From NCBI GenBank assembly GCA_016699835.1, contig CP064987.1, forward strand, positions 310,001-374,000: a stretch of DNA of 64,000 bases. The letters are read 5' to 3'. Made by a program: the position numbers and the translations under genes. Position 1 is the stretch's first letter. Every line of letters begins with the position of its first letter. The stretch comes from Phycisphaerales bacterium. Its GTDB lineage: Bacteria; Planctomycetota; Phycisphaerae; Phycisphaerales; UBA1924. Of this stretch, positions 36,582 to 45,591 are shown piece after piece. A model generated the notes under the pieces. That model saw only the letters and a program-made list of their open reading frames with translations. It was not told the origin of the DNA and did not search any database.

Positions 36582-38003
36582 ATCGCTACAAAACGCTATG
36601 ACCTCTGCGTGATCGGCTCCGGCCCCGCGGGCCAGCGTTGTGCCATCCAGGCCGCCAAACTCGGCAAGCGTGTCTGCATCGTCGAGCAGCGCGAGGTCGT
36701 CGGCGGCGTCGCCGTCAACACCGGCACCATCCCCTCCAAGGCCCTCCGTGAGGCCATCCTCCGCGCCCTGGGCCGGGGCAGCGTCGCCGTCCGAACCGAC
36801 GACTTCACCAACGGCAAGGGCGTCACATTCGCGAAACTCCTCGACTCCTCCAACGAGGTCGTCAAGAGTGAGATCGACCTTTGCCGGCGTCACCTCGACA
36901 GCAACGGCATCGAGATCATCACCGGCGTCGCCCAGTTCCGCGACGCCAACACCGTCGATGCCGTCGGCGTCCACGCCACCACCACCATCGCCGCCGATCA
37001 CTTCCTGATCGCCGTCGGCACCACGCCCTCGCGCCCCAAGTCCATCCCCTTCGACAACGTCAACGTCGTCACCTCCGACGAGGTCCTCCACATGCCCCAC
37101 CTCCCGCGATCCATGATCGTGGTCGGAGGCGGCGTCATCGGCACCGAATACGCCAGCATGCTCCAGTCCCTCGGCGTGCGCGTCACCCTCGTCGAGGGAC
37201 GCCCCAGACTCCTCGACTTCGTCGACGCCGAAATCACCGAGGCCCTCCAGTACCACCTCCGCCAGTCCGGCATGACCCTTCGTATGGGCGAGAAAGTCGT
37301 CTCCATTCGCTACGAAAAAGGCGACAGAAACCCGCTGACCCGAGGCGACGAGTTCGCCGAAGCCTTCCTCGAATCCGGAAAGACCCTTCGTGCCGACAGC
37401 CTGCTCTACGCCGTCGGTCGCCAGGGCGCAACCGCCGAACTCAACCTCGGTGCCGCGGGCCTCTCCGCAGACGATCGTGGCCGCGTGCGCGTCGATGAGT
37501 CCTTCCGCACAACCGTCAAGCACATCTTCGCCGCAGGCGATGTCATTGGCTTCCCCGCCCTCGCCTCCACCAGCATGGAGCAGGGCCGCCTCGCCGCCTG
37601 TGCCATGTTCGGCGAGCGTTGCGACACCAACCCCGCCCCGCTTCCCTATGGCATCTACTCCATCCCCGAGATCTCCATGGTCGGCTGGACCGAGGAACGC
37701 CTCACCGCCGAGGGCATCCCCTACGAGGCCGGCATCGCCCAATACAAGGAAATCGCCCGCGGGCAACTCGTTGGCGACGAGATCGGCATCCTCAAACTCC
37801 TCATCCATCAGGAGACACGAACCATCCTCGGCGTCCACGCCCTGGGCACCGGCGCCACCGAACTCATCCACATCGGCCAGACCGCCATGGCTTTCAACGC
37901 CACCGTCGACTACTTCGTCAACACCGTCTTCAACTACCCAACCCTCGCCGAGTGCTACAAAGTCGCGGCCTTCAACGCGGTCAACAAACTCCGAAACATG
38001 TAG
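36582..38003 (+). CDS. sthA: Soluble pyridine nucleotide transhydrogenase-like flavoprotein (probable AUC start)
   Basis: 473 residues if read from ATC 36582, giving (M)ATKRYDLCVIGSGPAGQRCA. The FAD-binding Gly motif is IGSGPAG, a second dinucleotide fold reads MIVVGGGVIGTEYASML, and the FAD/C-terminal signature is IFAAGDVIGFPALAS. The segment VVGGVAVNTGTIPSKALREA lacks the paired redox cysteines of lipoamide dehydrogenase and has the GTIPSKALR of SthA, which moves hydride between NADH and NADP+. No ATG, GTG or TTG occurs in frame between the stop at 36549 and GTG 36609. Starting at 36609 would remove most of the first beta strand. GGAG lies at 36571-36574, seven bases before the ATC. Confidence 0.85.
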   Translation: MATKRYDLCVIGSGPAGQRCAIQAAKLGKRVCIVEQREVVGGVAVNTGTIPSKALREAILRALGRGSVAVRTDDFTNGKGVTFAKLLDSSNEVVKSEIDLCRRHLDSNGIEIITGVAQFRDANTVDAVGVHATTTIAADHFLIAVGTTPSRPKSIPFDNVNVVTSDEVLHMPHLPRSMIVVGGGVIGTEYASMLQSLGVRVTLVEGRPRLLDFVDAEITEALQYHLRQSGMTLRMGEKVVSIRYEKGDRNPLTRGDEFAEAFLESGKTLRADSLLYAVGRQGATAELNLGAAGLSADDRGRVRVDESFRTTVKHIFAAGDVIGFPALASTSMEQGRLAACAMFGERCDTNPAPLPYGIYSIPEISMVGWTEERLTAEGIPYEAGIAQYKEIARGQLVGDEIGILKLLIHQETRTILGVHALGTGATELIHIGQTAMAFNATVDYFVNTVFNYPTLAECYKVAAFNAVNKLRNM

Positions 38004-38060
38004 ATCTCCCCGGAACTCCACGGTCTCGGGGCGTTTCGCACGACCAGCGTACAATCCCCC

Positions 38061-38474
38061 ATGCCGAACGATTCGGACATGCGGCTGGCCGGCATCATCA
38101 TCTTTGCCGTTCTCGCCCTGGTCTTTCTCGCCGCGTATCTGAGAGAGCGTTCTCGACGCCAGGCGATGGCCCTGCGGGAGATGCGAATGGAATCCACCGC
38201 CCCCCCACCCGTCCCCAACGACCGCGACGCCAAGGCCTTCGAGCAGCACCTCCAACTCAACGATCTCGCCGCCCAGAAGATGCGCCAGGAGATCGAGATG
38301 CTGGGCCTGCAACTGCAACTCGCCAAGCAGGAGGTCAACGCCCGCCTCGAGCGCCACGACTACCACGACGCCGTCATGGAAAAGACCCGCCTCGAGATCG
38401 AGAGCCTGAAACTCCACATCAAGGAGCAGAAGAAGCGCCTCGACGAGTTCGGCGAGTTCCGCGAAGAGTTCTGA
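38061..38474 (+). CDS. Small membrane-anchored coiled-coil protein
   Basis: 137 residues with one N-terminal transmembrane helix (LAGIIIFAVLALVFLAAYL). A basic stretch (RERSRRQAM) and then a long charged helical tail follow, with heptad pattern (LAAQKMRQEIEMLGLQLQLAKQEV ... EKTRLEIESLKLHIKEQKKRLDEF). It is probably an inner-membrane protein with a cytoplasmic coiled coil. No family was recognised. It lies 57 bases behind the transhydrogenase gene and 42 before holB, possibly in the same transcript. Confidence 0.7.
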   Translation: MPNDSDMRLAGIIIFAVLALVFLAAYLRERSRRQAMALREMRMESTAPPPVPNDRDAKAFEQHLQLNDLAAQKMRQEIEMLGLQLQLAKQEVNARLERHDYHDAVMEKTRLEIESLKLHIKEQKKRLDEFGEFREEF

Positions 38475-38516
38475 TCCATCCCCCCTTCCCCACCGCGTAC
38501 GACGGAGCACGCCGCG

Positions 38517-39779
38517 ATGGCGAAACGACCCGCGACAAAGACCTCGTCCAAATCGGCATCTGCGCCAAAGACCTCTGCCCGCAAGTCCGCGCCCAAGACC
38601 ATCGATTCGCCCGCTCCGCCCGAGACCAACTCTTCTGGCACACAGCGCGTCGCCGCCGTCACCTTCAGCGAAATCCTCGGCCAGGATCGAGCCCTCGACA
38701 CTCTCCGAGCCTCCATCCGCTCCAAACGCATCCACCACGCCTGGATCTTCCACGGACCCAACGGCGTCGGAAAACTCACCGCCGCCCTCGCCTTCGCCGC
38801 CGCCATCCTCGATCCGACCACCGGCACCTCGCTCACCGGCGACATCGAGCCGGACCCGGACAGCCCCGTCCAGTCGCTCCTCCGCGCCGGCACCCACCCC
38901 GACCTCCACGTCATCACCAAAGAACTCGCCCGCTTCTCCGCCGATCGCAAGACCCGCGACGCCAAACTCATCACCATCCCCAAGGACGTGATCGAGACCC
39001 ACCTCATCACCCCCGCCTACCTCGCGCCCTCGGTCCGCAACGACGCCCCCATCGGCAAGGTCTTCATCGTGGACGAGGCCGAACTCCTCGACCGCTCACC
39101 CACCAACGCCCCGACCCAGAACGCCCTCCTCAAGACCATCGAGGAACCCCCCGAGCGCACGGCATTCATCCTTGTCACCAGCGCCGAAGACCTGCTCCTC
39201 CCCACCATCCGTAGCCGCTGCCAGCGCGTCGCCTTCCGCCCGCTCGATGCCGACGCCATGCGCACCTGGCTGAAGACCCACGCCGACATCGCCGAGCGCC
39301 TCTCCCCCAAGGACCAGCAGTGGGCCTTCGCCTTCGCCGATGGTTCGCCGGGCGTCCTCGACCTCGCCCTCAAGACGGGCATCCTCGGCTCCAGCGGCAG
39401 CCCCGGCTGGGTCGCTACCCTCGACCCCTCGCTCTCCGCGCTCGAACGAGGCACCTTCGACCCCGCGCTCGGCCCGGTGATGGCCAAACTCGCCGACGAG
39501 TGGGCCGAAGCCTGGGTCAAGTCCCATGACAACGCGAGCAAGGAGGCCGCCAATCGCGCCGCCGCCGACTGGATGCTCCGCCTCCTCGCCACGCGCTTCC
39601 GCACGCTCCTGCGAGGCTCGGTGCGTGACCCCATCATCGCCGAGCGGGCCGCCGGTGCGATCGAACTCCTCCGCACCGCCGAGCGTCGCCTCGACGCCAA
39701 CCTCCAAGGCGTCTTCGTCTTTGATGCCCTCGCCGCCGACCTCGCGGCCCACTTCGCGGGCGCGCTCGTCTCCCCGTAA
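38517..39779 (+). CDS. holB: DNA polymerase III delta-prime subunit (clamp loader)
   Basis: 420 residues. A basic Ala/Lys/Ser-rich N-terminal extension of about 45 residues precedes the AAA+ core: FSEILGQDRALDTL, Walker A-like GPNGVGKLT (80-88), AGTHPDLHVI, FIVDEAELL, ALLKTIEEPPERTAFILVTS and the SRCQR arginine-finger motif typical of delta-prime and tau/gamma. The usual zinc-binding cysteine cluster is missing. Lack of tau/gamma-type C-terminal domains and the HPDL segment favour HolB over DnaX. It helps load the beta clamp at replication forks. The gene ends at a bidirectional terminator-like hairpin shared with the convergent surface-protein gene. Confidence 0.88.
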   Translation: MAKRPATKTSSKSASAPKTSARKSAPKTIDSPAPPETNSSGTQRVAAVTFSEILGQDRALDTLRASIRSKRIHHAWIFHGPNGVGKLTAALAFAAAILDPTTGTSLTGDIEPDPDSPVQSLLRAGTHPDLHVITKELARFSADRKTRDAKLITIPKDVIETHLITPAYLAPSVRNDAPIGKVFIVDEAELLDRSPTNAPTQNALLKTIEEPPERTAFILVTSAEDLLLPTIRSRCQRVAFRPLDADAMRTWLKTHADIAERLSPKDQQWAFAFADGSPGVLDLALKTGILGSSGSPGWVATLDPSLSALERGTFDPALGPVMAKLADEWAEAWVKSHDNASKEAANRAAADWMLRLLATRFRTLLRGSVRDPIIAERAAGAIELLRTAERRLDANLQGVFVFDALAADLAAHFAGALVSP

Positions 39780-39799
39780 TCGATGCTCCATCAACACAA

Positions 39800-39825
39800 A
39801 GCCCCGAGGCAATCGCCCCGGGGCT
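39800..39825. terminator. Bidirectional hairpin between convergent genes
   Basis: AGCCCCG at 39800-39806 pairs with CGGGGCT at 39819-39825, and the stem extends inward by GGC/GCC past one mismatch to a four-base loop. It sits between the ends of holB (plus) and the dockerin-type surface-protein gene (minus), so it can serve both, although neither side has a long T run. Confidence 0.6.
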
Positions 39826-39852
39826 CATATTCAATGAGGTTTCCAACCGCGA

Positions 39853-41352
39853 TCAGCAGCCGGCGTTGAAGCGATTGATGAAGTAGAGCAAATCATCGAT
39901 CGTCACGCCGCCATCGGGCGTGCCCGTCCCGCTCCCGTCGTCGACATCGGCCTGGATCGAGCCGCCGCCGAAGATCCCGATGTAGTAGAGCAGGTCATCG
40001 ATCGTCACGCCGCCGTCAGGTGTGCCCGTTCCGGTCCCATCGTCCATGTCAGCAACGCACACCGTGCCGGTGCACACGTCGGGCACCTTTGCCGCGATCG
40101 TGATGCTCGGCGTCGCGCCAGGCTTAAACAGACCGAGCGTCACGTTTCCATCGACTGGGGCGTGATTCGAGATAAAGCGGAAGTTGTAGAGCGTCCCCCA
40201 GCGAATGGCGTTCGCGTTGGCGTTCGTCGCGAACGACTGTGTCGCCCACGTCAGTTCCGTCGCGGTCTTCGTGTCGGTCCAGTCGGACGTGGAATACGCC
40301 TCGCCGCTGTGGTGGAACGTGTCGTGGAACCCGATCGACGTCGCCTGGGCGCAGTCGCCCATCGGCACGCTGAACGAGCCGATCGAGCGGTCCGACGTCA
40401 TATTCTGCAGGGCGTACTCGTACTGCCACTGCCCGCCGCCGAGGTCCGTGACCTTGTAGGCCAGCGCGACGTACCCATCGCCGGGGATCTTCGTGTAGCC
40501 GTCGGTCGCGTTCGCCGGAGCGCTGTTCATGTCGCCGGCCGTCGTGAACGGCGAGCCGACCACCGTCACCGTCGGGTCCATCTGACGCCACGCCTCGACC
40601 GCCGGCATCCGCCGACGCGTCGTGCTCGAGAGAGCATAGGTGAAGTTGTCCGTGCCGCTCGAAACCGAGTGGGTCACGTTGACCGGGCGATACGAGTTGT
40701 TGTTCCACGAGTTGAGCGACGCCGTGTCATCGGCGGCAATGTATTGCCCCTCGACAAAGTACGACGCCCCGACATTCGTCGCCGGAAAGAGGTCCGACTT
40801 CTGCACCTGCAGGCGCCGATTGAGCGAGCCGGACGCCGGCCACGACGCCGACGGCAGATTCGCCGCGCTGTTCCAGTCCGTCGGGAAGAATCCTGTCGCC
40901 GCGTTCACCTGGCTCCGCGGGCCAAGCCCGGACTGCTGCCCGTTCAACGAGGACGAGTACGGATCTGAACATCCCACGCCCAACGCCGTCCCATCGGTCG
41001 GATCGTTGCACGGCAGGCACAACGACTGCGAGAGGGCGAAGAAGCCGTGCTTCACGAAACTCAGGCCCAGTTGTTCGAAGCGACCCGCGCCGCCCACCAC
41101 CGAATACCGGAACAAGTTCTGCCCAATCGTCGGGTGCCGGTTGTCCGGATCCTGGAACCAGTTCAGGCGCGCGTTCCCGATGTTGCACGACGTCGTGCCC
41201 ACCGCCAGAGCCGTCAGAGGTTCCGATGTCGCCGTGTTGTACCGTGAGATATTCGGCAGATCACCCACGATCACGTCCGGGCCATCCGTCGCCAGCGCCA
41301 CGCCGCACATCGCCGACCCTGCCAACAGACACACAAGCCACGCCTTTTTCAT
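39853..41352 (-). CDS. Exported protein with tandem GC-type dockerin-like C-terminus
   Basis: 499 residues from ATG 41352, with AGGAG upstream; the frame is open much further upstream but is arginine-rich there. Residues 1-21 (MKKAWLVCLLAGSAMCGVALA) are a signal peptide. The central 400 residues are beta-rich and resemble no enzyme I know. The C-terminus has two near-identical units, DMDDGTGTGTPDGGVTIDDL and DVDDGSGTGTPDGGVTIDDL, each continuing LYYI or LYFI. Their acidic spacing suggests calcium-binding loops like dockerin halves. The protein ends NAGC, the mark of the GC-type dockerin-like sorting tail found in Phycisphaerae. It is probably surface attached or secreted. Confidence 0.82.
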   Translation of the reverse strand: MKKAWLVCLLAGSAMCGVALATDGPDVIVGDLPNISRYNTATSEPLTALAVGTTSCNIGNARLNWFQDPDNRHPTIGQNLFRYSVVGGAGRFEQLGLSFVKHGFFALSQSLCLPCNDPTDGTALGVGCSDPYSSSLNGQQSGLGPRSQVNAATGFFPTDWNSAANLPSASWPASGSLNRRLQVQKSDLFPATNVGASYFVEGQYIAADDTASLNSWNNNSYRPVNVTHSVSSGTDNFTYALSSTTRRRMPAVEAWRQMDPTVTVVGSPFTTAGDMNSAPANATDGYTKIPGDGYVALAYKVTDLGGGQWQYEYALQNMTSDRSIGSFSVPMGDCAQATSIGFHDTFHHSGEAYSTSDWTDTKTATELTWATQSFATNANANAIRWGTLYNFRFISNHAPVDGNVTLGLFKPGATPSITIAAKVPDVCTGTVCVADMDDGTGTGTPDGGVTIDDLLYYIGIFGGGSIQADVDDGSGTGTPDGGVTIDDLLYFINRFNAGC

Positions 41353-41506
41353 GCCATGAACTCCTTCGTGGGCGAATGCCCCAGAGACCCTCGCGGCACC
41401 ATCCATGTCGACACATACAGCACCACGGCGTGCCGCTCGGTCTTCGATTCGACACCAACGAACCCCCGGATCCGAATTCTCCTCAACATCGACCCCTAAC
41501 ACAATC

Positions 41507-43705
41507 CTATTTTGGTGCGATTCCAAGGTACTTCCTGACCCGGTCGTGACGTGCCTGCTGCGCACTCTGCAACTCCTCGGCCTTGTCCGCCCAAATCTGG
41601 GCATCCGCCGACTTCCCCATCGCCTGAAAGACCTGCGAGGCCTGGAATGCAAAATACGGATTCCGCCTTTCGAGCCGGGCGGCCTCGAGGGTCTCCGCCA
41701 GCCCCTCGTCCATCCTGCCCAGAGTCGCGAGGACCATCCCGTAGTTGGCCCGCAAGGCCGCCACCTTGGGCTGGGCCTCCACCGCCGCCTTGGCCGCCGA
41801 AAGCGCCTCGTCGCTCTTTCCAAGCGAAAGCAGCATCGGTGCCGCCCGGGTCGCCGTAAGCCCTGCCCCGCCCTTGGGCCCCGTGTCGGTCTCCAGCCCC
41901 TTGTCGATCGCGATAATCGCCGCCGCCGCGTCCTGCCGCTGCATCGCGCTCTGCGCCAGATCCATCCACAGCGTCCCCATCCCCGGCTCACGCTCGGCCC
42001 ACGCCCGCACGAACTCCTCGATCTGCGCCGGCGTGTGCCCCTGCATCACCCGTAACTTCACCGCGTCATAAATGAGCGACGCCAGCAACTGACGCTGCTC
42101 GCGGCGCGGCCCCAGCGATGACGCGTCACGCACGCCATCCAGCCTTAACTCGATCGCGCGATCGATCGCCGCCTCGGCCTCCTTGGGCCGACCCGCCACC
42201 GCGTGCAGCCACGCCACCCGCTGCTCCGTCGCGACATCAAGCGTCCACCCATACCCGCCACGAGCAAACGACGCCGACCGCAAATAGTGCTTCAACGACC
42301 GATCGGCTAACGCCACCTGGTCCGGGTCGGGCGTGTACGACGCCGAGAAGACCTGCGCCTCGTTGGGCTTGATGTCCCACTCAAGGTACCCCGCGAAGTA
42401 CCGCTCCCAGCGAACCCACGCACCCCAGAACCCAAGCAACGCCAGCCCGATCGCGCATGGCACAAACACCATCCCAGTCGGCGTCAACCTCCCGCGAAGC
42501 CGCAACTGCCTCGTCGACAGCCGGACATTCGGCGTCGTCAAGACCCGCCACAACTTCCACACGCCAAACGTCGCGATCGACCCAAGCCCCGCCGACATGA
42601 GCAGTGGCACCTGCGCCCAAAGCCCGCGGAACCCGAAGAACGTGAAGATCACAAACACGAACGCAAGCACGGCCTCTTCGCCCAGGGTCGCGTCGTACAG
42701 CCCCGAACGATCCGCACGCCGACGCTGTTTCGCCGCCCCCGTTCTCGGCTTCGTGAACACACTCGGCTTGCCAAACTTGAACGACAACGCCTCATTCGGG
42801 CACACGCTCACGCAGTCCAGGCACTTCATGCACCCGGGATCGACAACCTGCCCGAAATCCCGAACCTCCTCGTGAACTCGAACATTCGACGTGCACACCG
42901 CCGTGCAATGCCCGCACCCCTCGCACCGCTCATTCACCACGATCTTCCCGACCGACACCAGATCCGCCGGCCCGAACAGCCCGCCATACGGACACCCATA
43001 CGTGCAGAACCCCTTGTTCCCCAGGAAGTACACCACGGCAAAGCCGCAGATCGCCAGAAACGGAATCCCGATATACCACGGCGCGAACGTCGCCCAGAAA
43101 TCCTCGACCATGAAGTGCGGGATGAACTCGGGCCGCGGAACGGGATAGCCAAGGTATCGAATCGCCCAGGTCACGAGTTTCGTGCCGCCGATCGCATGCA
43201 GCAGCGGCCACACCGCCTCTCGCTTCAGCGTCGGCCACACAAACATGTACAACCCCATCGCCAGCGGCATGAACAACAGCAGCCGAGTGCGGAACGGCTT
43301 CGGATGAATCCCGATCTTCTTCAGGAACGCCCCAAAGAAGTCCTGCATCGCGATGATGTGGCATCCCCACCCACAGAAGAACCGCCCGAAGAGCAGCGTC
43401 GACAGAATCGCCAGCGCAAAGAGCACGAACCCCGCGTTGATGAGCCCCGACTCGAGCGTGAACATCGACTCCGACGGCTCGATCGGGCTGAGCGTCTCGC
43501 GGACGTCATCACCCATCCCCGACATCCACCACTGCACCAGGTGCACCACAAAGACCACGTGCACCAGCACGAGCACGAGGAACCGCCACCGCGTCATCTT
43601 GGAGCGTGCAACGCGCGGGCGATGCCCATCCGTCTGCACCGGAAGCGAGACCGTGCGACCACCCGTGGCCTCCTTCGATACCTTCGTGCACGCGGCTCGA
43701 CCCAT
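41507..43705 (-). CDS. Membrane iron-sulfur protein (NapH/CcoG-like) fused to TPR repeats
   Basis: 732 residues. Several transmembrane helices begin at FLVLVLVHVVFVVHLVQWW. The membrane part includes FFCGWGCH (111-115) and FCTYGCPYG (234-238), as in NapH, NosR and CcoG/RdxA. Two ferredoxin-type clusters follow, CEGCGHCTAVC (261-271) and CMKCLDCVSVC (292-302), for two 4Fe-4S centres. More helices come after about 340. From about 470 to the end the sequence is helical repeats (EAEAAIDRAIEL ... SDEALSAAKAAVEAQPKVAALRANYGMV) of TPR type. It likely passes electrons across or along the cytoplasmic membrane; partner and substrate are unknown. It lies 124 bases downstream of the anti-sigma gene. Confidence 0.82.
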   Translation of the reverse strand: MGRAACTKVSKEATGGRTVSLPVQTDGHRPRVARSKMTRWRFLVLVLVHVVFVVHLVQWWMSGMGDDVRETLSPIEPSESMFTLESGLINAGFVLFALAILSTLLFGRFFCGWGCHIIAMQDFFGAFLKKIGIHPKPFRTRLLLFMPLAMGLYMFVWPTLKREAVWPLLHAIGGTKLVTWAIRYLGYPVPRPEFIPHFMVEDFWATFAPWYIGIPFLAICGFAVVYFLGNKGFCTYGCPYGGLFGPADLVSVGKIVVNERCEGCGHCTAVCTSNVRVHEEVRDFGQVVDPGCMKCLDCVSVCPNEALSFKFGKPSVFTKPRTGAAKQRRRADRSGLYDATLGEEAVLAFVFVIFTFFGFRGLWAQVPLLMSAGLGSIATFGVWKLWRVLTTPNVRLSTRQLRLRGRLTPTGMVFVPCAIGLALLGFWGAWVRWERYFAGYLEWDIKPNEAQVFSASYTPDPDQVALADRSLKHYLRSASFARGGYGWTLDVATEQRVAWLHAVAGRPKEAEAAIDRAIELRLDGVRDASSLGPRREQRQLLASLIYDAVKLRVMQGHTPAQIEEFVRAWAEREPGMGTLWMDLAQSAMQRQDAAAAIIAIDKGLETDTGPKGGAGLTATRAAPMLLSLGKSDEALSAAKAAVEAQPKVAALRANYGMVLATLGRMDEGLAETLEAARLERRNPYFAFQASQVFQAMGKSADAQIWADKAEELQSAQQARHDRVRKYLGIAPK

Positions 43706-43829
43706 CGCCAGTGACCACTCCTCGCACGACCGCGGACCGCACCATCGCGATCACTCCGGCCCGCAAGAGCCTAGGCCAATTCCGCGAAGAACCTCACCAA
43801 CAGGCACAGGCAGCGACTGACACACGGTC

Positions 43830-44738
43830 TCAACCCGGGTTCGTCGGCCTCGCCGCGATGACCACGCGACGCTTCATGTCCGAGACCCACGTCCCGCCCT
43901 TCTTCTCGATGGTGATCGCGAACGCCGCCGCCTTGTTGACCTTCAATCCAGGCTTAATGGGCACAACCTGCGACTTTGACCCGTCCCCAGAGAAGATCGC
44001 CCCGCTGATCCGCTGCTCCATCCCACGCTCGGCGTCGATGATCCACAACTGATACTGCTCGTCGGCATTGGACCGCGGAAGACCGCCAAACTCCAGATAC
44101 CCGCTCTGACGCAGATCCGACCACACCAGGTCGCCCGTCACCCCGGCCACCTCGGGCGCCTGCCCGTCCACCGCCCAATCGCCCCACGACAGGATCGTCG
44201 CGTCGGGCTGCGACTCCTCGAACCGCTCCTTCAAGACAGCCAGCGAAGGCCCGGGCTTGGGAGGCAGCAGCATGTACACCCCGACGCCGACAATGAGGGC
44301 CACCACCGCCGCCATCGACAGCCGCTTCAATCGCTCCAAATTCGACGTCGTGTCCGCTGGGCCAACACCCCTCGCGATCGGAATGGGCGAGTCCGCGACC
44401 GCACCGTGCCCCGCCGCCCGACCGGCACAGAACGACGCTCCCGCACGATCGAGCCGCGCGACCAGCGACGCCGAAGGCCCATCAGCCGCGCCCCCCATCG
44501 TGCCGCTCGTCGACTCGTCATTCATCATCGCCAGATACGCCTCCGCGGCGGCGAGTTCCATCGCCTCCCCCGCTGCTTCGGCCTCGTCACGCGATCCGGA
44601 TTCACGAAGCAGCCGATCGAGTTCCTGCGCCTCCTCGCGCGTGAGATCCCCGGCCGCGCGCCCCGCGAGTAGTTCAAGGAGCCGCTCATCGAGCCCGGAA
44701 TGGCCTCCATCACGACGATTCGGAGGTTGCACGCTCAT
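43830..44738 (-). CDS. Anti-sigma factor, RskA-like
   Basis: 302 residues. The N-terminal part (LLELLAGRAAGDLTREEAQELDRLLRE) resembles the sigma-binding region of such proteins. One transmembrane helix lies near residues 141-160 (LSMAAVVALIVGVGVYMLL). The outer part has the RskA C-terminal pattern (GDLVWSDLRQSGYLEFGGLP ... YQLWIIDAERG ... FAITIEKKGGTW). It would hold the sigma factor inactive at the membrane until regulated proteolysis. Its ATG overlaps the sigma-factor stop by four bases (ATGA), indicating coupled synthesis. Downstream is the Fe-S/TPR gene. Confidence 0.85.
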   Translation of the reverse strand: MSVQPPNRRDGGHSGLDERLLELLAGRAAGDLTREEAQELDRLLRESGSRDEAEAAGEAMELAAAEAYLAMMNDESTSGTMGGAADGPSASLVARLDRAGASFCAGRAAGHGAVADSPIPIARGVGPADTTSNLERLKRLSMAAVVALIVGVGVYMLLPPKPGPSLAVLKERFEESQPDATILSWGDWAVDGQAPEVAGVTGDLVWSDLRQSGYLEFGGLPRSNADEQYQLWIIDAERGMEQRISGAIFSGDGSKSQVVPIKPGLKVNKAAAFAITIEKKGGTWVSDMKRRVVIAARPTNPG

Positions 44739-45361
44739 GTCGCGACCTCCCTTCGCTCGGAGAGCAAGTCACGCAGCCGAATCAGCCCACGCCGTGCGTG
44801 CGTCTTCACTGTGCCCAGGGGCATATCCAATGACCGCGCGATCAACTCGTGCGAGAGCCCGCGGAAGAGCGACAGCCTCAGCACACGCTGCTGATCCGGG
44901 CTGAGCCGATCCAACGCCTCGACCGCACGCTCCGTCGTCGCGGGAAACTCGCTCACGCTCGAGCTCTCTCCGCGACCCGCCGCCGAGCCGCGCCATCCTC
45001 CCACCCGAGCCTCCGCCTCGATCGCCTCGGAGAGCGCCACACCATCCGCCTGCCTCGACACACGCCGGATCCGATCGATCGCCCGCCGCCTCGCGATCAT
45101 GGCGACAAACGCGGGCTCCGACGCGATCGACGCGTCGAACCGATCCGCCGAACGCCACAACTCCACGAAAATGTCCTGCACCGCATCCTCGGCTTCCACG
45201 CTCGGCACCCCGAGACGCCGCACAATCGACCACACGAGTCCCGCGTATCTCGCATTGAACTCGCGCACGCCGGCCTCTTCGCCACGCGCCACCGCCGGGA
45301 GAAGCGGCTCCTGGAGTTGATTCGGTTCGGGGACCACGTTCGAGCCAACGCCCTCCTTCAC
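44735..45361 (-). CDS. ECF-type RNA polymerase sigma factor, SigK-like
   Basis: About 208 residues from GTG 45361. A GTG at 45337 is an alternative, with GGAGGG 13 bases before it. Region 2 reads FNARYAGLVWSIVRRLG ... EAEDAVQDIFVELWRSADRFD ... AFVAMIARRRAIDRIRR. Region 4 reads LDRLSPDQQRVLRLSLFRGLSHELIARSLDMPLGTVKTHARRGLIRLRDLL, with a helix-turn-helix. An insert of about 45 residues rich in A, G and S separates the two. The gene overlaps the RskA-like anti-sigma gene and lies next to a fasciclin lipoprotein gene, the classic target of SigK in mycobacteria. Confidence 0.87.
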   Translation of the reverse strand: MKEGVGSNVVPEPNQLQEPLLPAVARGEEAGVREFNARYAGLVWSIVRRLGVPSVEAEDAVQDIFVELWRSADRFDASIASEPAFVAMIARRRAIDRIRRVSRQADGVALSEAIEAEARVGGWRGSAAGRGESSSVSEFPATTERAVEALDRLSPDQQRVLRLSLFRGLSHELIARSLDMPLGTVKTHARRGLIRLRDLLSERREVAT

Positions 45362-45531
45362 TCGTGTCCATCGTACCCGTCGGGCGGGGCAAGATCCCAC
45401 CACCAACTGCACAAGGTCCACGACTCCAACTCGCGCCAACGCCAACACCGCACACCCTCCCCAACACGCTCCATCGCTTCAACGCTTCGACACGCCCCAC
45501 GTTCCGGATTCAGGCAGCATGGTCCAGAAAT

Positions 45532-45565
45532 GGCGAGGGCCCGGGATTCCGCCCCGGGCCTCGCC
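45532..45565 (-). terminator. Hairpin downstream of the fasciclin gene
   Basis: GGCGAGGGCCCGGG (45532-45545) pairs with CCCGGGCCTCGCC (ending 45565) apart from one bulged G. On the minus strand the stem is followed by ATTTCT. It lies 27 bases beyond the stop of the fasciclin gene and upstream of the sigma-factor gene, so it should separate the two transcripts. Confidence 0.65.
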
Positions 45566-45591
45566 GCACAACACAAGGCTCGGCCTTGAAC

